Made by a program: the position numbers and the translations under genes. From the NCBI RefSeq assembly GCF_014192285.1, contig NZ_JACHXQ010000008.1:119835-183834 (forward strand): a DNA stretch of 64,000 bases, written 5' to 3'. The notes beneath the pieces are model-generated. The model made no database searches. It was not told the DNA's origin and saw nothing but the letters and a program-made list of their open reading frames with translations. The stretch is from Halomonas fontilapidosi. GTDB taxonomy: Bacteria > Pseudomonadota > Gammaproteobacteria > Pseudomonadales > Halomonadaceae. Positions 1-9,580 of this stretch are shown piece by piece (positions within the stretch are counted from its first letter, which is position 1; every line of letters begins with the position of its first letter).

Positions 1-163
1 CGAGCTGATCCAGGACCTGACGGGCCTGGCCTTCCTGCTCGGGCGTGGAAAGTACCAGCACCCGCTGGCAGCCCAGCGCCTGGACCTCTTCAGCCACCCG
101 GGCCAGGGTTGCCTGGCCGAAGATGACCCGAGACGGCAGGCCATTGTAGGTGAATGGCATCAT
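1..163 (-). CDS. Maleylacetate reductase, N-terminal fragment (cut by window edge)
   Basis: The first 54 residues of a protein are encoded here; the rest lies beyond base 1. The N-terminus has the Y-N-G-L-P-S-R-V-I-F-G pattern (residues 6-16) typical of maleylacetate reductases, an iron-containing alcohol dehydrogenase subfamily that reduces maleylacetate to 3-oxoadipate at the end of the hydroxyquinol/resorcinol branch of aromatic degradation. A strong ribosome site (AAGGAGG) stands 8-11 bases before two adjacent ATG codons (163 and 160). The gene begins 40 bases after the ABC ATPase stop codon in the same direction, so it is probably the fifth gene of that operon. Family assignment rests on a short N-terminal stretch, so it is good but not final. 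Confidence 0.72.
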   Translation of the reverse strand, partial: MMPFTYNGLPSRVIFGQATLARVAEEVQALGCQRVLVLSTPEQEGQARQVLDQL

Positions 164-203
164 GATGTTGTCCTCCTTGGTTGGGTGAGCCACACGGCGG
201 GCA

Positions 204-1778
204 TCAGGCAACGGGCCGGTCAACCGGCGCATCGGCACTTGCCACAACCTGCCCGGTGATGGCTTGCACCAGCACATCCTCGGAGACGGCATCGCCATCG
301 AACTCGGCGGTCACCCGCCCGTCGTACATCGCGACGATGCGATTGCTGACACCCAGCACCTCGGGCATTTCTGACGAGATCACCAGCACCGCGTAGCCTG
401 TTCGGGCCAATTCCTTGATCAGCGCATGGATCTCGGCCTTGGAGCCCACATCGATGCCGCGGGTCGGCTCATCCAGGATCAGCAGCTTGGGATGGGTATG
501 CAGCCATTTGCCGATGACGATCTTCTGCTGGTTGCCGCCACTGAGGTTGCCGACCTTCTGGCGCCAGCTGGGCGTCTTGATCTTCATCGCCTGCTGATAC
601 TTGTCGTAGACGCGCTTCTCGGCAGCGGCCTTCATGAACCCCTTCGAGGAGACGGTGTTCAGGCCTGCGAGGGTCATGTTGTCGCGACAGTTCATGCCGA
701 GAATCAGTCCCTGGTCCTTGCGATCCTCCGGCACCAGGGCGATCCCCTCGACCACGGCATCGTGGCTGGAACGAATCGACTCGACCTTGCCGTCGAGCAG
801 GATCTCGCCTCCCGAAGGCTTACGCAGGCCGAAAATGGTCTCGGCGACCTCCGAACGCCCGGCCCCGACCAGACCGTACATGCCGACGATCTCACCCTTG
901 CGGATAGTGAAGCTGACATCCTCGAAGACCCCATTGACCGTGAGGTTGCGCAACTCGAGCATGTTCTCGCCGAAATCCTTCGGCTTGCTGGCATGGTCGA
1001 GCTCGAGGCTGCGGCCAATCATCAGCTTGGTGACCTCGTCCTCGCTGGTGTCGGCGGTGTTCACCGTGCCGTTGTACTCGCCGTCCCTCAGCACAGAGAT
1101 CCGCTGGGAGAGGTGGAAGATCTCGTCCATGCGGTGGGAGATATAGACGATGCCCACACCCTGCTCGCGCAGGGTATTGATGATGTCGTAGAGCACCGGC
1201 TTCTCGTGGTCGGTCAGCGACGCTGTCGGCTCATCGAAGACCACCACTTTCGGGGTAAACACCAGCGCCCGGGCAATCTCGACCATCTGCTTCTTGGCGA
1301 TCGACAGATCGCTCACCATATCCTTCGAACTAAAAGAGCACTTCAGACGATCGAGAATCTCGGTGCTGTCTCGATGGAGAGTTTTCCAGTCGACGCGGTT
1401 GCCCCACTTCTTGGGCAGGCTGCCCAGGAAGATGTTCTCGGCTACCGACATCTCGGGCACCAGCGACTGCTCCTGGTGGATCAGCACGATGCCGCTCTTC
1501 TTGGCCTGCTTGGGCGTCTCGAAGACCTTCTCTTCTCCCTCGAGCAGGATCTGGCCGCCGTTGGGCTTGTGCTTGCCGGCCAGTACCTTCATCAGCGTGG
1601 ACTTGCCGGCCCCGTTTTCACCCAGCAAGGCATGGACTTCGCCCGCCCGGACATCGAAGCTGACCTTGTTGAGCGCGACCACGCCCGGGAACTTCTTGGT
1701 GATATTCACCAGAGAGAGAATGGGAATTTCTCCGCGACCGGGTGCGCCTGAGGCGTGTGCTGTAGCTGCATTATTCAT
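204..1778 (-). CDS. Sugar-type ABC importer, dual ATP-binding protein (RbsA/MglA/XylG family)
   Basis: This 524-residue protein has two ABC cassettes in tandem, as in ribose/galactose/xylose-type importers. The first has an intact Walker A (GENGAGKST, 53-61), signature (LSIAKKQ, 158-164) and Walker B (VVVFDEPTA, 178-186). The second has the degenerate Walker A usual for this family (GLVGAGRSE, 302-310), a canonical signature (LSGGNQQ, 412-418) and DEPTRG (436-441). It powers uptake through the two permeases encoded just upstream. The start codon overlaps the permease stop (ATGA), which implies translational coupling. The substrate cannot be read from the sequence; the neighbouring maleylacetate reductase hints at an aromatic compound or an aromatic glycoside rather than a simple sugar, but this is inference. 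Confidence 0.93.
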   Translation of the reverse strand: MNNAATAHASGAPGRGEIPILSLVNITKKFPGVVALNKVSFDVRAGEVHALLGENGAGKSTLMKVLAGKHKPNGGQILLEGEEKVFETPKQAKKSGIVLIHQEQSLVPEMSVAENIFLGSLPKKWGNRVDWKTLHRDSTEILDRLKCSFSSKDMVSDLSIAKKQMVEIARALVFTPKVVVFDEPTASLTDHEKPVLYDIINTLREQGVGIVYISHRMDEIFHLSQRISVLRDGEYNGTVNTADTSEDEVTKLMIGRSLELDHASKPKDFGENMLELRNLTVNGVFEDVSFTIRKGEIVGMYGLVGAGRSEVAETIFGLRKPSGGEILLDGKVESIRSSHDAVVEGIALVPEDRKDQGLILGMNCRDNMTLAGLNTVSSKGFMKAAAEKRVYDKYQQAMKIKTPSWRQKVGNLSGGNQQKIVIGKWLHTHPKLLILDEPTRGIDVGSKAEIHALIKELARTGYAVLVISSEMPEVLGVSNRIVAMYDGRVTAEFDGDAVSEDVLVQAITGQVVASADAPVDRPVA

Positions 1779-2743
1779 GCCTGCACCCCCTTGGAAGACT
1801 TGACGTTGATCTGCTGGTCGATGATCAGCACCGAGATCAGGATCACCCCGAGGATGACCAGCACGTAGAAGGCGGGCACCTGCATCATGTTCATGCCGTT
1901 GCGCAGGATACCGATGGCCAACACACCCCCCAGCGTGCCAGTGATGCTGCCGTACCCCCCGGTGAGCTTGGTGCCGCCGAGCACGACGGCGGTGATGGTC
2001 CAGAGCTCGTAATCTCGGCCGAGGTTGGGTGTCGAGGCACCCATCTGGGTCGCCAGCAGGACACCGGCCAGGGCCGCGAAGAAGCCGACGATCATGAAGT
2101 TGATCATCATGTTGCGGCCGATGCGGATGCCGGCATCCAGGGCCGCCTCGGGGTTGCCCCCCACGGCGAAAGTGTTGCGTCCATGGCCGGTCTTCTTGAG
2201 CACCAGGTGCATCACCAAGGTGCAGAGCAGGAAGATGATGGCCAGCACGGGAATAGGGCCGATCGTGCTGGCACCGAAGTCCGAGAAGGCGAAGTTGCTG
2301 GCATAGAAGGACTGCTCTTCGGTGTAGACGAAGATCAGCCCTCGTACCCCGATCATCGCCCCCAGGGTGACGATGAAGGCGTTGACCCCGGTCTTCCAGA
2401 CGAGCAGGCCATTGAGGGCACCCAGCGCCACGCCCGTGGCGATGGCGGCCAGTACCGCCAAGGTCAGGCCGTAGTCCTGCAGGCCCACCGAGAGCGAGGC
2501 CGCCAGCCCCAGGGTCGCCCCCACGGAGAGATCGATGTTGCCGTTGATCATCACGTAGGTCATGCCGAGGGCGATCAACCCGATGGTGGAGGTCTGGACG
2601 AGGATGTTCGTCAGGTTGCCCAACGACAGGAAGTAGTCGGACATGACGCTGAAGAAGATGGTAATGGCGATGACAAAGACCCAGATTGGCTGGATGGCCG
2701 CACCGCCGCTCATGAAACGCTTCATATCGATCATGGTGTTCAC
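1775..2743 (-). CDS. Sugar-type ABC importer permease 2 (BPD_transp_2 family)
   Basis: A 322-residue inner-membrane permease with about eight to ten hydrophobic helices. It shows the family hallmarks NGNIDLSVG near residue 70 and GGTKLTGGYGSITGTLGG in the C-terminal third, the region that contacts the ATPase in ribose-type importers. It starts 4 bases after the stop of the first permease and its stop overlaps the ATPase start. Having two different permease genes suggests a heterodimeric channel rather than the homodimer of RbsC. Confidence 0.92.
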   Translation of the reverse strand: MNTMIDMKRFMSGGAAIQPIWVFVIAITIFFSVMSDYFLSLGNLTNILVQTSTIGLIALGMTYVMINGNIDLSVGATLGLAASLSVGLQDYGLTLAVLAAIATGVALGALNGLLVWKTGVNAFIVTLGAMIGVRGLIFVYTEEQSFYASNFAFSDFGASTIGPIPVLAIIFLLCTLVMHLVLKKTGHGRNTFAVGGNPEAALDAGIRIGRNMMINFMIVGFFAALAGVLLATQMGASTPNLGRDYELWTITAVVLGGTKLTGGYGSITGTLGGVLAIGILRNGMNMMQVPAFYVLVILGVILISVLIIDQQINVKSSKGVQA

Positions 2744-2747
2744 CCTG

Positions 2748-3758
2748 TTAGGAGTGGCGGGTCAGCAGACGCTTGCGCTTGTTGGCAAGGTCCAGCCATA
2801 CCGCGAGGATGATGATGACCCAGGTCACAAGCCACTGGGTGTAGTAGGGGTAGCCCAGCAGCAGCAGGCCGTTCTGGATGAAGCCAAGGATCAACACCCC
2901 GATGACCGTCTTCCAGATGCTGCCGGCGCCGCCCAGCAGACTGGTGCCGCCAAGGATGATCCCGGCCAGCACGAGCAACTCGTACCCCTGCCCCACGTTG
3001 TTCTGGGAGCCCATCACGCGCGAGCCGAGCACCAGCGCGGCACAGGCCACGCAGAAGGCCGAGATCAGGTAAGTGCTGAACACGCACCAGTTCTTGCGAA
3101 TGCCGGAATAGACGGCTGCCACGGGATTGCCGCCGATGGCGAAGATGCGTCGGCCATAGCCGGTAAAGGACATGACGACCTGCACGATGATGGCTAGCAG
3201 AGCGAAGAGCAGCACCGGTACCGCGATGCCCAGCAGATAGCCTCGACCGAATACGCCGAACCATGTCTCGCTCTGATTGGCGATGTCGACGTTCTGACCA
3301 CCGCTGTAGATCAGCACCAGCCCCTGGATGGCCGAGAGCATCGCCAGGGTGACGATGAGCGAATTGAGCCGCATGAACCCCACCAGGAAACCGTTCACGG
3401 CACCCAGCAGCAGGGTCAGGGCGAACATCGCGAAGATGGCACCGGTCGGGCCGATCTTGTCATGCAGGTCCACCACCACGACGGTAGCGAACGACAGCAT
3501 CGATCCCACCGACAGGTCGAGGTTGCCGCCGATGATCACCACGGTCACGCCGACCGCGATGATACCGATGATGGAGGCCTGTCGAACCACGGTCATGATG
3601 TTCGACTGGGAAAGAAACTGTTCGGAAAATAGCGAAAAAGCAAACATGCAGATCAGGAAGAACACCAGGATTCCCTGGGCCGAGAGGAAGTTCAGGAGAC
3701 CGGCCTTGTGTGTCTTGCTGAGCATGAAGCCTTGCTTGGTCTGTTCTGCAGAAGCCAT
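2748..3758 (-). CDS. Sugar-type ABC importer permease 1 (BPD_transp_2 family)
   Basis: A 336-residue membrane permease with GGNLDLSVGSMLSF and GGTSLLGGAGSIWKT motifs matching ribose-type permeases. The open frame runs back to 3875, but the extra 39 residues are Arg/Pro-rich, polar and unlike the family. The ATG at 3758 opens a normal short cytoplasmic tail (MASAEQTKQG) and follows a GGTGAG-like ribosome site, so I chose it. It pairs with the downstream permease and lies 197 bases after the binding-protein gene, with a hairpin between them. Confidence 0.9.
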   Translation of the reverse strand: MASAEQTKQGFMLSKTHKAGLLNFLSAQGILVFFLICMFAFSLFSEQFLSQSNIMTVVRQASIIGIIAVGVTVVIIGGNLDLSVGSMLSFATVVVVDLHDKIGPTGAIFAMFALTLLLGAVNGFLVGFMRLNSLIVTLAMLSAIQGLVLIYSGGQNVDIANQSETWFGVFGRGYLLGIAVPVLLFALLAIIVQVVMSFTGYGRRIFAIGGNPVAAVYSGIRKNWCVFSTYLISAFCVACAALVLGSRVMGSQNNVGQGYELLVLAGIILGGTSLLGGAGSIWKTVIGVLILGFIQNGLLLLGYPYYTQWLVTWVIIILAVWLDLANKRKRLLTRHS

Positions 3759-3915
3759 ATCACTCACCTGTATGGGCGCAACCTTATGCCGAAGGTCACC
3801 GGGTGTCCGTGCAGTGGGCTGACGTTTCCGACGGTGCATCGATGCCGGAGAAAATGCAGGGCACTGCCGGCCCATCCATCAGGGCCAACGGACTGTCTTT
3901 GACGAAGCGCTAGGG

Positions 3916-3941
3916 CGCATGAGATCCAGAGACCTCATGCG
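3916..3941 (-). promoter_or_regulatory. Intercistronic hairpin after the sugar-binding protein gene
   Basis: An 8-bp perfect inverted repeat (CGCATGAG / CTCATGCG, 3916-3923 and 3934-3941) with a 10-base loop lies 15 bases beyond the binding-protein stop and upstream of permease 1. There is no T-run, so it is more likely a partial terminator or an mRNA-stabilising hairpin that keeps binding-protein transcripts in excess over the membrane genes, an arrangement common in ABC operons. Function is inferred. Confidence 0.5.
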
Positions 3942-3955
3942 TCTCGGCGGGGCCT

Positions 3956-4894
3956 TCAGAACACCGGCTTGTCGAACTCGGACAGATTGCTGGCCGTGAT
4001 CTTGGGGGTCTCAAAGAAGTTCATTTTCGGAACCTCCTTACCTTCCAGAACATCAAGGGCCGTCTGGAGCGCCGCTTCGGCGTCATCGACCGGGGACTGG
4101 TAGATGGAGCCGTAGTACTCACCACGCTCGATGGCCTCGTAACCGACGGCGAAGTTGGTGGCACCGATGAAGGCGATCTCCCCTACCCTGCCGGCACTCC
4201 TGGCCGCGTTCAGGGCGCCAACACCCATGTTGTCATCGCCGGCATACACGCCGTCGATATCGTCGTACTTGGTGAGGAAGTTCTCCATGACTCGCTGAGC
4301 CTTTTCGCGGTTCCAGTCCGCGGGCTGGGTCTCGAGAATCTCGACCCCCGGGCAGGCGTCGGCCAGTTGGTCCTCGAACCCTTTCGAGCGCTCCATCGCA
4401 GTGGTGTAGCCGGGCTGCCCGGCAACCTGGACAATCTGCCCCTCACCATCGAGAGCCTCACACATCATCTCAGCGGATGAGGCACCCTGCTGGACGTTGT
4501 CGGGACCCGAGAAGGCGGCGATATACTCCATGCCCGCCTCAGCGATCTTGGAGTTGGTCACCACGACGGGGATACCCGCCTTGTGGGCCTGCCGAATGGC
4601 GGGAATGACTGCCTGACCGTTGGTTGGCCAGATGATAATGGCATCGACCTGCTGCTGGATCAGGTTGCGAACCTGGCCGATCTGGCGCGCCACATCGCCG
4701 CCGGCATCGAGCACGACGACGTCGATGTTCCCGTTTTGTGCGGCGGCATTTTCGAAGGCGCTTTCATAGGTCGTCTGATAGCTGTCGACGCCGACATTGT
4801 TCTGGGTGATGCCGATCCGGTAGGTCTCTTCTGCCTGGGCAAGACCCGCGGAGAGCATCATGACACTGGTCGCTAGCGCTGTTTTATAGAACAT
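3956..4894 (-). CDS. Sugar-type ABC importer periplasmic binding protein (Peripla_BP_4 family)
   Basis: A 312-residue exported protein with a signal peptide of about 21 residues ending A-Q-A. The mature part has the ribose-binding-like fold pattern: YRIGITQNNVG at the start, QQQVDAIIIWPTNGQAV, KAGIPVVVTNSKI, and GVYAGDDNMGVGALNA in the second lobe. It is the first gene of the operon (binding protein, two permeases, ATPase, maleylacetate reductase). An AGGTGA ribosome site precedes the ATG. The ligand is unknown. Confidence 0.9.
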   Translation of the reverse strand: MFYKTALATSVMMLSAGLAQAEETYRIGITQNNVGVDSYQTTYESAFENAAAQNGNIDVVVLDAGGDVARQIGQVRNLIQQQVDAIIIWPTNGQAVIPAIRQAHKAGIPVVVTNSKIAEAGMEYIAAFSGPDNVQQGASSAEMMCEALDGEGQIVQVAGQPGYTTAMERSKGFEDQLADACPGVEILETQPADWNREKAQRVMENFLTKYDDIDGVYAGDDNMGVGALNAARSAGRVGEIAFIGATNFAVGYEAIERGEYYGSIYQSPVDDAEAALQTALDVLEGKEVPKMNFFETPKITASNLSEFDKPVF

Positions 4895-5283
4895 TTTGTC
4901 ACCTGCTTTGTTGTAGTAGCTTTCACCGACTAACCGGGGGGCCGTCAGAGTTCGTGAAGCTTATGGCCGCGCCCTGATTTGGCGCAACGCGACCGCGACA
5001 GAGAAATGGCCAATCTGGTTATTTTGTCCATTTGTCGCTCGCACCGAACCGGCGCAGGCAAATACTGCGCAGAAATCCCGTAAGCCACTCAAATATCGAT
5101 TTATTTCAAGAAAATAGCGGCCAGAAAGCTTGCTATAGGAGAGTAGGGAGACCTGCCAGTCGTGGTCTGGCAGGGTGCAAGCCATAGGAAGCGGGGAGTG
5201 GGCGAGCAGATTCGTACCGCGTCATGGGTGTGGTGGGACTCGCCGGGCGTCAAGCTAACCTGATAGTCGGTACGGGTAGCGTG
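4895..5283. other. Intergenic region upstream of the ABC operon, no gene seen
   Basis: This 389-base gap separates the M48 protease stop (5284) from the binding-protein start (4894), both on the minus strand. It should contain the operon promoter. An AT-rich patch at about 5088-5135 stands out from the GC-rich surroundings, and a TTTGTC direct repeat occurs near 5023-5036, but I could not identify confident -35/-10 elements or a defined operator. A 74-codon open frame on the minus strand (4961-5185) has no recognisable features and no ribosome site; I do not call it a gene. Confidence 0.5.
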
Positions 5284-6084
5284 CTAGCCGGCGCAGCTGG
5301 CCGGGGGAGCATCACGAAAGACTGACAAGGCATCTTCCATGTCGCGCTGCAGGGCCTCGATACGCGAGCCATGGGCAGGGTGGGTCGACAAGAACTCCGG
5401 CGGCTGGCTGCCGCCTGCCTCGGCCATGTTGCGCCACAGGGCCACGCTCTGCCGAGGGTCGAAGCCCGCCCCAGCCATGATGGCCAGCCCCATCTGGTCG
5501 GCCTCTTCCTCGTGCGCACGACTGAACGGCAGGGCGATGCCGAGGCGGGCGCCGATGCCCAGGGCCCGCATGGCCGCCTCTGTGGCCAGCTCCCCCTCGC
5601 TGAATAACCCCACCAGCAGCAGCACCGCCTTGATGCCGAGCTGCTGGGTGAAGCGCTCGTTGCCGTGGTCTGCCAGCACGTGACCAACCTCATGACCGAT
5701 CACGGCGGCCAGCTGAGCGGGTGTCTCCGCCACCCGCAACAGTCCGGTGTGCACCCCGATACGTCCACCCGGCAAGGCGAAGGCATTCGGTGAGGGGTTG
5801 TCGAACACGACCACCTCCCACTCCTCGGGCATGCCCGCGTCGGGGTAGCGCGCCTCGGCGGCCTTGACCACCAACCTCGCCACACATTGCACGAGTCGGT
5901 TGGCGGCAGGGTCACGCGCGATGGGTTGCTGGCGACGCATCTCGGCAAAGGCCTCGCCGCCCATCTCGGCCATCAGGCCCTCGGGCACCAGCGCCAATTG
6001 AGACCGCCCGGTCGGTGTTTTCTCGCAGCCGGCCAGCAACAGCGTGGCCAGAAGCGTCAGCAAAGGCAGCAGGCGTCGCCACAT
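5284..6084 (-). CDS. M48-family metalloprotease lipoprotein
   Basis: A 266-residue protein with a lipoprotein signal ending LLLAGC (Cys20), then a M48 peptidase domain. The zinc motif HEVGH is at 131-135, and the HEEEAD cluster (191-196) supplies the third zinc ligand. The preceding NAFALPGGRIGVHTGLL (100-116) is the usual substrate-cleft strand of M48 enzymes. It resembles the LoiP/YggG group of envelope proteases that act in periplasmic protein quality control. The start lies 4 bases after the aroQ stop, so the two are probably co-transcribed, with no clear metabolic link. Confidence 0.9.
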   Translation of the reverse strand: MWRRLLPLLTLLATLLLAGCEKTPTGRSQLALVPEGLMAEMGGEAFAEMRRQQPIARDPAANRLVQCVARLVVKAAEARYPDAGMPEEWEVVVFDNPSPNAFALPGGRIGVHTGLLRVAETPAQLAAVIGHEVGHVLADHGNERFTQQLGIKAVLLLVGLFSEGELATEAAMRALGIGARLGIALPFSRAHEEEADQMGLAIMAGAGFDPRQSVALWRNMAEAGGSQPPEFLSTHPAHGSRIEALQRDMEDALSVFRDAPPASCAG

Positions 6085-6088
6085 CGTC

Positions 6089-6520
6089 CTACTCCGCCAT
6101 CACCGCCTTCAGGGCGGCTCGATAGCCCTGGCTACCGAGCCCGGCGATCACCCCGTCGGCGCGCAGCGATACATAGGAGTGGTGACGAAAGCTTTCGCGC
6201 TGGTGAACGTTGGAGAGATGCACCTCGATCACCTTGCCGTCGAAGGCGTTCAAGGCATCCAGAATGGCGACAGACGTATGCGTGTAGGCGGCCGGGTTGA
6301 TAATGATCGCCGCCGTGCCATCCAGACGTGCCGCCTGGATGAGGTCGATGAGCTCGCCCTCGTGATTGCTCTGGCGGCAGCTGATCTCCCAGCCCCCCAC
6401 TGCTGCCGCCTGATAGAGATCGTTGTTGATGTCCTCGAGCGTCTGATGGCCGTAGACCTCGGGCTGGCGGGTGCCCAGCAGGTTGAGGTTGGGACCGTGC
6501 AGAACCAGTACCTTGTTCAT
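6089..6520 (-). CDS. aroQ: Type II 3-dehydroquinate dehydratase
   Basis: A 143-residue enzyme catalysing the reversible dehydration of 3-dehydroquinate to 3-dehydroshikimate in the shikimate pathway, normally as a dodecamer. Landmarks are [16 protein letters not shown] (9-24) with catalytic Tyr23 and the lid arginine, NPAAYTHTS (75-83), HLSN (101-104) and FRHHS (111-115). Full length for the family. In many proteobacteria aroQ precedes accBC; here it instead overlaps the glnE stop by 4 bases and is followed by the M48 protease. Confidence 0.97.
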   Translation of the reverse strand: MNKVLVLHGPNLNLLGTRQPEVYGHQTLEDINNDLYQAAAVGGWEISCRQSNHEGELIDLIQAARLDGTAAIIINPAAYTHTSVAILDALNAFDGKVIEVHLSNVHQRESFRHHSYVSLRADGVIAGLGSQGYRAALKAVMAE

Positions 6521-9519
6521 GTCGTCGCGTTCCTTGATGGTTCGAGAAGGCGCTGCCAGAGCGCGATCACGGCGTCGCGATGCTCCCGGAAATCCGTGTT
6601 GCGTCCGCGGGCAGGCTCACCGGTCAGGGCCGCGCGGTGGGCGGCGGTGCGACAGGCGAGATAGGCCTCGCGCAGGCGTCGGCACTCGTCGGCGGGCAGT
6701 TGCCCGGTCGCCTCAAGGGTCTCCAGGATGCGCATGTTATCGCTGTAGGCCAGCAGGTCGGGCGTCTCGTGACTCATGGCCAGCACGGCGTACTGGCAAA
6801 GGAACTCGATATCGACCATTCCGCCAGGGTCATGCTTAAGGTCGAAATCATCGCCTTTCCCCTTGCTGCCCAGGTGGTCGCGCATCTTGTGGCGCATCTT
6901 CACCACCTCTGCGCGCAGCGCCTCAAGGTCCCGCTTGCGACCGAGGATCTCGCCGCGAATTGCATCGAAACCCTCGGCCAGCTGCGGGTGGCCGGCCACC
7001 ACCCGAGCCCGCACCAGGGCCTGATGCTCCCAGGTCCAGGCCTGCTCGCGCTGGTACTCGGCGAAGGCCGCAAGCGTCGAGACCAGCAGGCCCGAGTTGC
7101 CCGAGGGTCGCAGGCGCATGTCGACCTCATAGAGGCTACCCGCCGGTGTCACCGCAGTGAGCAGGTGGATGATGCGCTGGCCCAGCCGGGTGAAGAAGAC
7201 GGCGTTGTCGATGGGGCGCTTGCCGTCGGTGGTCCCCTGGGTGGCACCGTCGTGGAGGAACACCAGGTCCAGGTCGGAGCTGTAACTCAGCTCGATGCCG
7301 CCGAGCTTGCCGTAGCCGACCACCAGGAATTCGGGCTCGCTGCCACAGCGCCCGCCCTCACGGCGCTCCGGAAAGCCGTGCTTGCGAGTCAAGTGCTTCC
7401 AGGCCATGGCAAGCACCGCCTCCAGGACCACCTCGGCGATATAGGTGAGGTAGTCGCTGACCTTCATCAGGTGGCGAGTACCGGCAATATCGGAGGCCGC
7501 GACATGCAGCACCTGGGCATGCTTGAAGACCCGCAGCGCCTCCAGCTGCGCCTCCTCGTCATCCTCCGGAAGCCGCCCCAGGGCCTGTCGCAACTCGTCG
7601 GCCAGGCGCTCCTTGTCGGCCGGGGTATAGAGGGTCTCGGGCGTCAGCAGCTCATCGAGCAGGATGGGGTGGCGAGCGAGCTGGGCGGCGATCCAGGGGC
7701 TGGCGCTGCACAATTTCATCAGGTGCCCCAGGGCGTCCGGGTTCTCGCGAAGCAGCGCTAGATAGGCGGTACGTCGCAACACCGCCTCGACCAGCGGCAG
7801 GACCCGCTCCAGGGCGATATCCGGCGTGTCGCTGGCGGCCACGGCATCGAGCAGCAGCGGCATCAGGGCCTCGAGCCGTTCGTAGCCGATGCGCTGCATG
7901 GCCTGCACCTGGCGGGACTGGCGCAGCGTCCGCAGCCGGCGCAGGGCAGTCTCCGGTTCGGCGAGGCCGGCTTCCTCCAGGTGCTCGCGGGCCTCGTCAT
8001 CTTCCAGCTCGTCGCGCCATAGCGCGCGCCACTCCTCGAGGCCGACGGCGCCGGAGGCCTGGCCGACGTCCTCGACCTCGTCGCGCTCCTCCTCGGGTTC
8101 GGCGATCACTGCATCGAAGTGGCGACGCACCCGCTCCCGCACTTCATCGAGGCGGGCCATCACCGCCGGCCAGTCTTCCGTCTCGAGCGCCAGGGCCACC
8201 CGTTCGCGGTCGACGTCGTCGCCGGGCAGGGTCTGGGTCTGGCGATCCTCCAGGGACTGCAGCACGTGCTCCAGGTCGCGCAGGAAGACATAGTCAGGCA
8301 TCAGCTCATCGACCACGTCCCCAGGCAATAGACCGAGTTCGGGCAGACGTTCCAGGGCCGTCTTCAACGAGGTGACCTGCAGCTCGGTATCGCGGCCGCC
8401 GCGGATCAGCTGAAAGGCTTGGACCACGAACTCGACCTCGCGAATGCCGCCGGGGCCGAGCTTGATGTTGCCCTGCATGCCGCGGCGACGCACCTCGCGG
8501 TTGATCATCGACTTGAGCTCGCGCAGCGACTCGATGGCGCCGAAGTCCAGGTACTTGCGATAGACAAAGGGGCGCAGGCTCGACAGCAGCTCGGCCCCGG
8601 CGTCCAGGTCGCCGGCCACCGGCCGCGCCTTGAGCATGGCGTAGCGTTCCCACTCGCGCCCCTGGTCCTGGTAGTAGCTGGCCAGCGAGGCAAAGTTCCC
8701 CACTAGCGGGCCGCCGTCGCCCAGCGGGCGCAGGCGCATGTCGACGCGAAAGGCGAAGCCGTCGGCGGTCACCGCATCCAGGGCGGTGATCAGCTTCTGA
8801 CCAATCTTGGTGAAATACTCCTGATGCTCAAGAGACTTGCGCCCACCCTCGGTCTCGCCCTTCTCGGGGAAGGCGAAGATCAGGTCGATATCGGAGGAGA
8901 GATTCAGCTCGCCGGCACCGAGCTTGCCCATACCCAGTACCACCAGCCGCTGCTCGCTGCCATCGCGACGCGGGGCGGGCCGCCCCCAGCGGGGAGCGAA
9001 ATGGGCCTCGAGCCATGCCAATGCGCCCTCCAGGCAAGTCTCGGCAAGCCGCGAGACGGCACCGCTGGTCGCCCACATGTCGATGCCCGGGGGACGGGTC
9101 AGGTCACGCCAGACGATGCCCAGCATGCGCGCGCGACGAAAACGACGGATGGCGCCATGCAGCGCCGCCTCGTCCTCGGCGGCTTCCAGGCGCTCGTCCA
9201 GCCAGTCGCGCAGGGCGTCGGCGGGGGGCGTTGCATCCAGTTCGCCGCTGGCGTCCAGGTGCAATAGCCATTCCGGGTAGCGCACCAGGGTCTCGGCGGC
9301 AAAGGTCGAGACGGCCAGCACCTTCGCCAGCTGACGCCGCCGAGCGACGGAAAGCGCCAGCCAGTCCTCCCGCGGGGAGTCGCTGCCGTTCATGTCGGCC
9401 AGGTTGTCGGCCTGCTCCAGCGAGCTAGCCAGCCGGTCGCGAGCATGCGCCAGGGGCGCCCTCAGGGGGTCGGGAATGTCATCCAGCGGCAGAAAGTCGT
9501 CGGGCAGGGCCATGGGCAT
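6517..9519 (-). CDS. glnE: Glutamine synthetase adenylyltransferase/deadenylase
   Basis: A 1000-residue bifunctional enzyme that adenylylates and deadenylylates glutamine synthetase under PII control. Two nucleotidyltransferase domains are visible: the N-terminal one (deadenylylation) with [18 protein letters not shown] at about 196-213 and the C-terminal one (adenylylation) with [20 protein letters not shown] at about 734-753. Both keep the paired aspartates. Length is near the family norm (about 950-1000). The first ATG (9519) and a second at 9513 are both possible starts. Its stop overlaps the aroQ start. Confidence 0.97.
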   Translation of the reverse strand: MPMALPDDFLPLDDIPDPLRAPLAHARDRLASSLEQADNLADMNGSDSPREDWLALSVARRRQLAKVLAVSTFAAETLVRYPEWLLHLDASGELDATPPADALRDWLDERLEAAEDEAALHGAIRRFRRARMLGIVWRDLTRPPGIDMWATSGAVSRLAETCLEGALAWLEAHFAPRWGRPAPRRDGSEQRLVVLGMGKLGAGELNLSSDIDLIFAFPEKGETEGGRKSLEHQEYFTKIGQKLITALDAVTADGFAFRVDMRLRPLGDGGPLVGNFASLASYYQDQGREWERYAMLKARPVAGDLDAGAELLSSLRPFVYRKYLDFGAIESLRELKSMINREVRRRGMQGNIKLGPGGIREVEFVVQAFQLIRGGRDTELQVTSLKTALERLPELGLLPGDVVDELMPDYVFLRDLEHVLQSLEDRQTQTLPGDDVDRERVALALETEDWPAVMARLDEVRERVRRHFDAVIAEPEEERDEVEDVGQASGAVGLEEWRALWRDELEDDEAREHLEEAGLAEPETALRRLRTLRQSRQVQAMQRIGYERLEALMPLLLDAVAASDTPDIALERVLPLVEAVLRRTAYLALLRENPDALGHLMKLCSASPWIAAQLARHPILLDELLTPETLYTPADKERLADELRQALGRLPEDDEEAQLEALRVFKHAQVLHVAASDIAGTRHLMKVSDYLTYIAEVVLEAVLAMAWKHLTRKHGFPERREGGRCGSEPEFLVVGYGKLGGIELSYSSDLDLVFLHDGATQGTTDGKRPIDNAVFFTRLGQRIIHLLTAVTPAGSLYEVDMRLRPSGNSGLLVSTLAAFAEYQREQAWTWEHQALVRARVVAGHPQLAEGFDAIRGEILGRKRDLEALRAEVVKMRHKMRDHLGSKGKGDDFDLKHDPGGMVDIEFLCQYAVLAMSHETPDLLAYSDNMRILETLEATGQLPADECRRLREAYLACRTAAHRAALTGEPARGRNTDFREHRDAVIALWQRLLEPSRNATT

Positions 9520-9580
9520 CTCGTATCCGGTTCTCGAATGCCTCCAGCATAGCGAAGCCTGCCCCGCCCCATAACCCGGC

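Noticed and set aside
426..1751. 441-codon open frame antisense to the dual ATPase gene
   Set aside because: It is a shadow of a clearly identified ABC ATPase; long antisense frames are common in high-GC DNA.
3759..3875. N-terminal extension of ABC permease 1
   Set aside because: Arg/Pro-rich and unlike the family; ATG 3758 has a suitable ribosome site and gives the expected length.
4961..5185. 74-codon open frame on the minus strand upstream of the ABC operon
   Set aside because: No ribosome site, no recognisable motif, and it lies in the expected promoter region.
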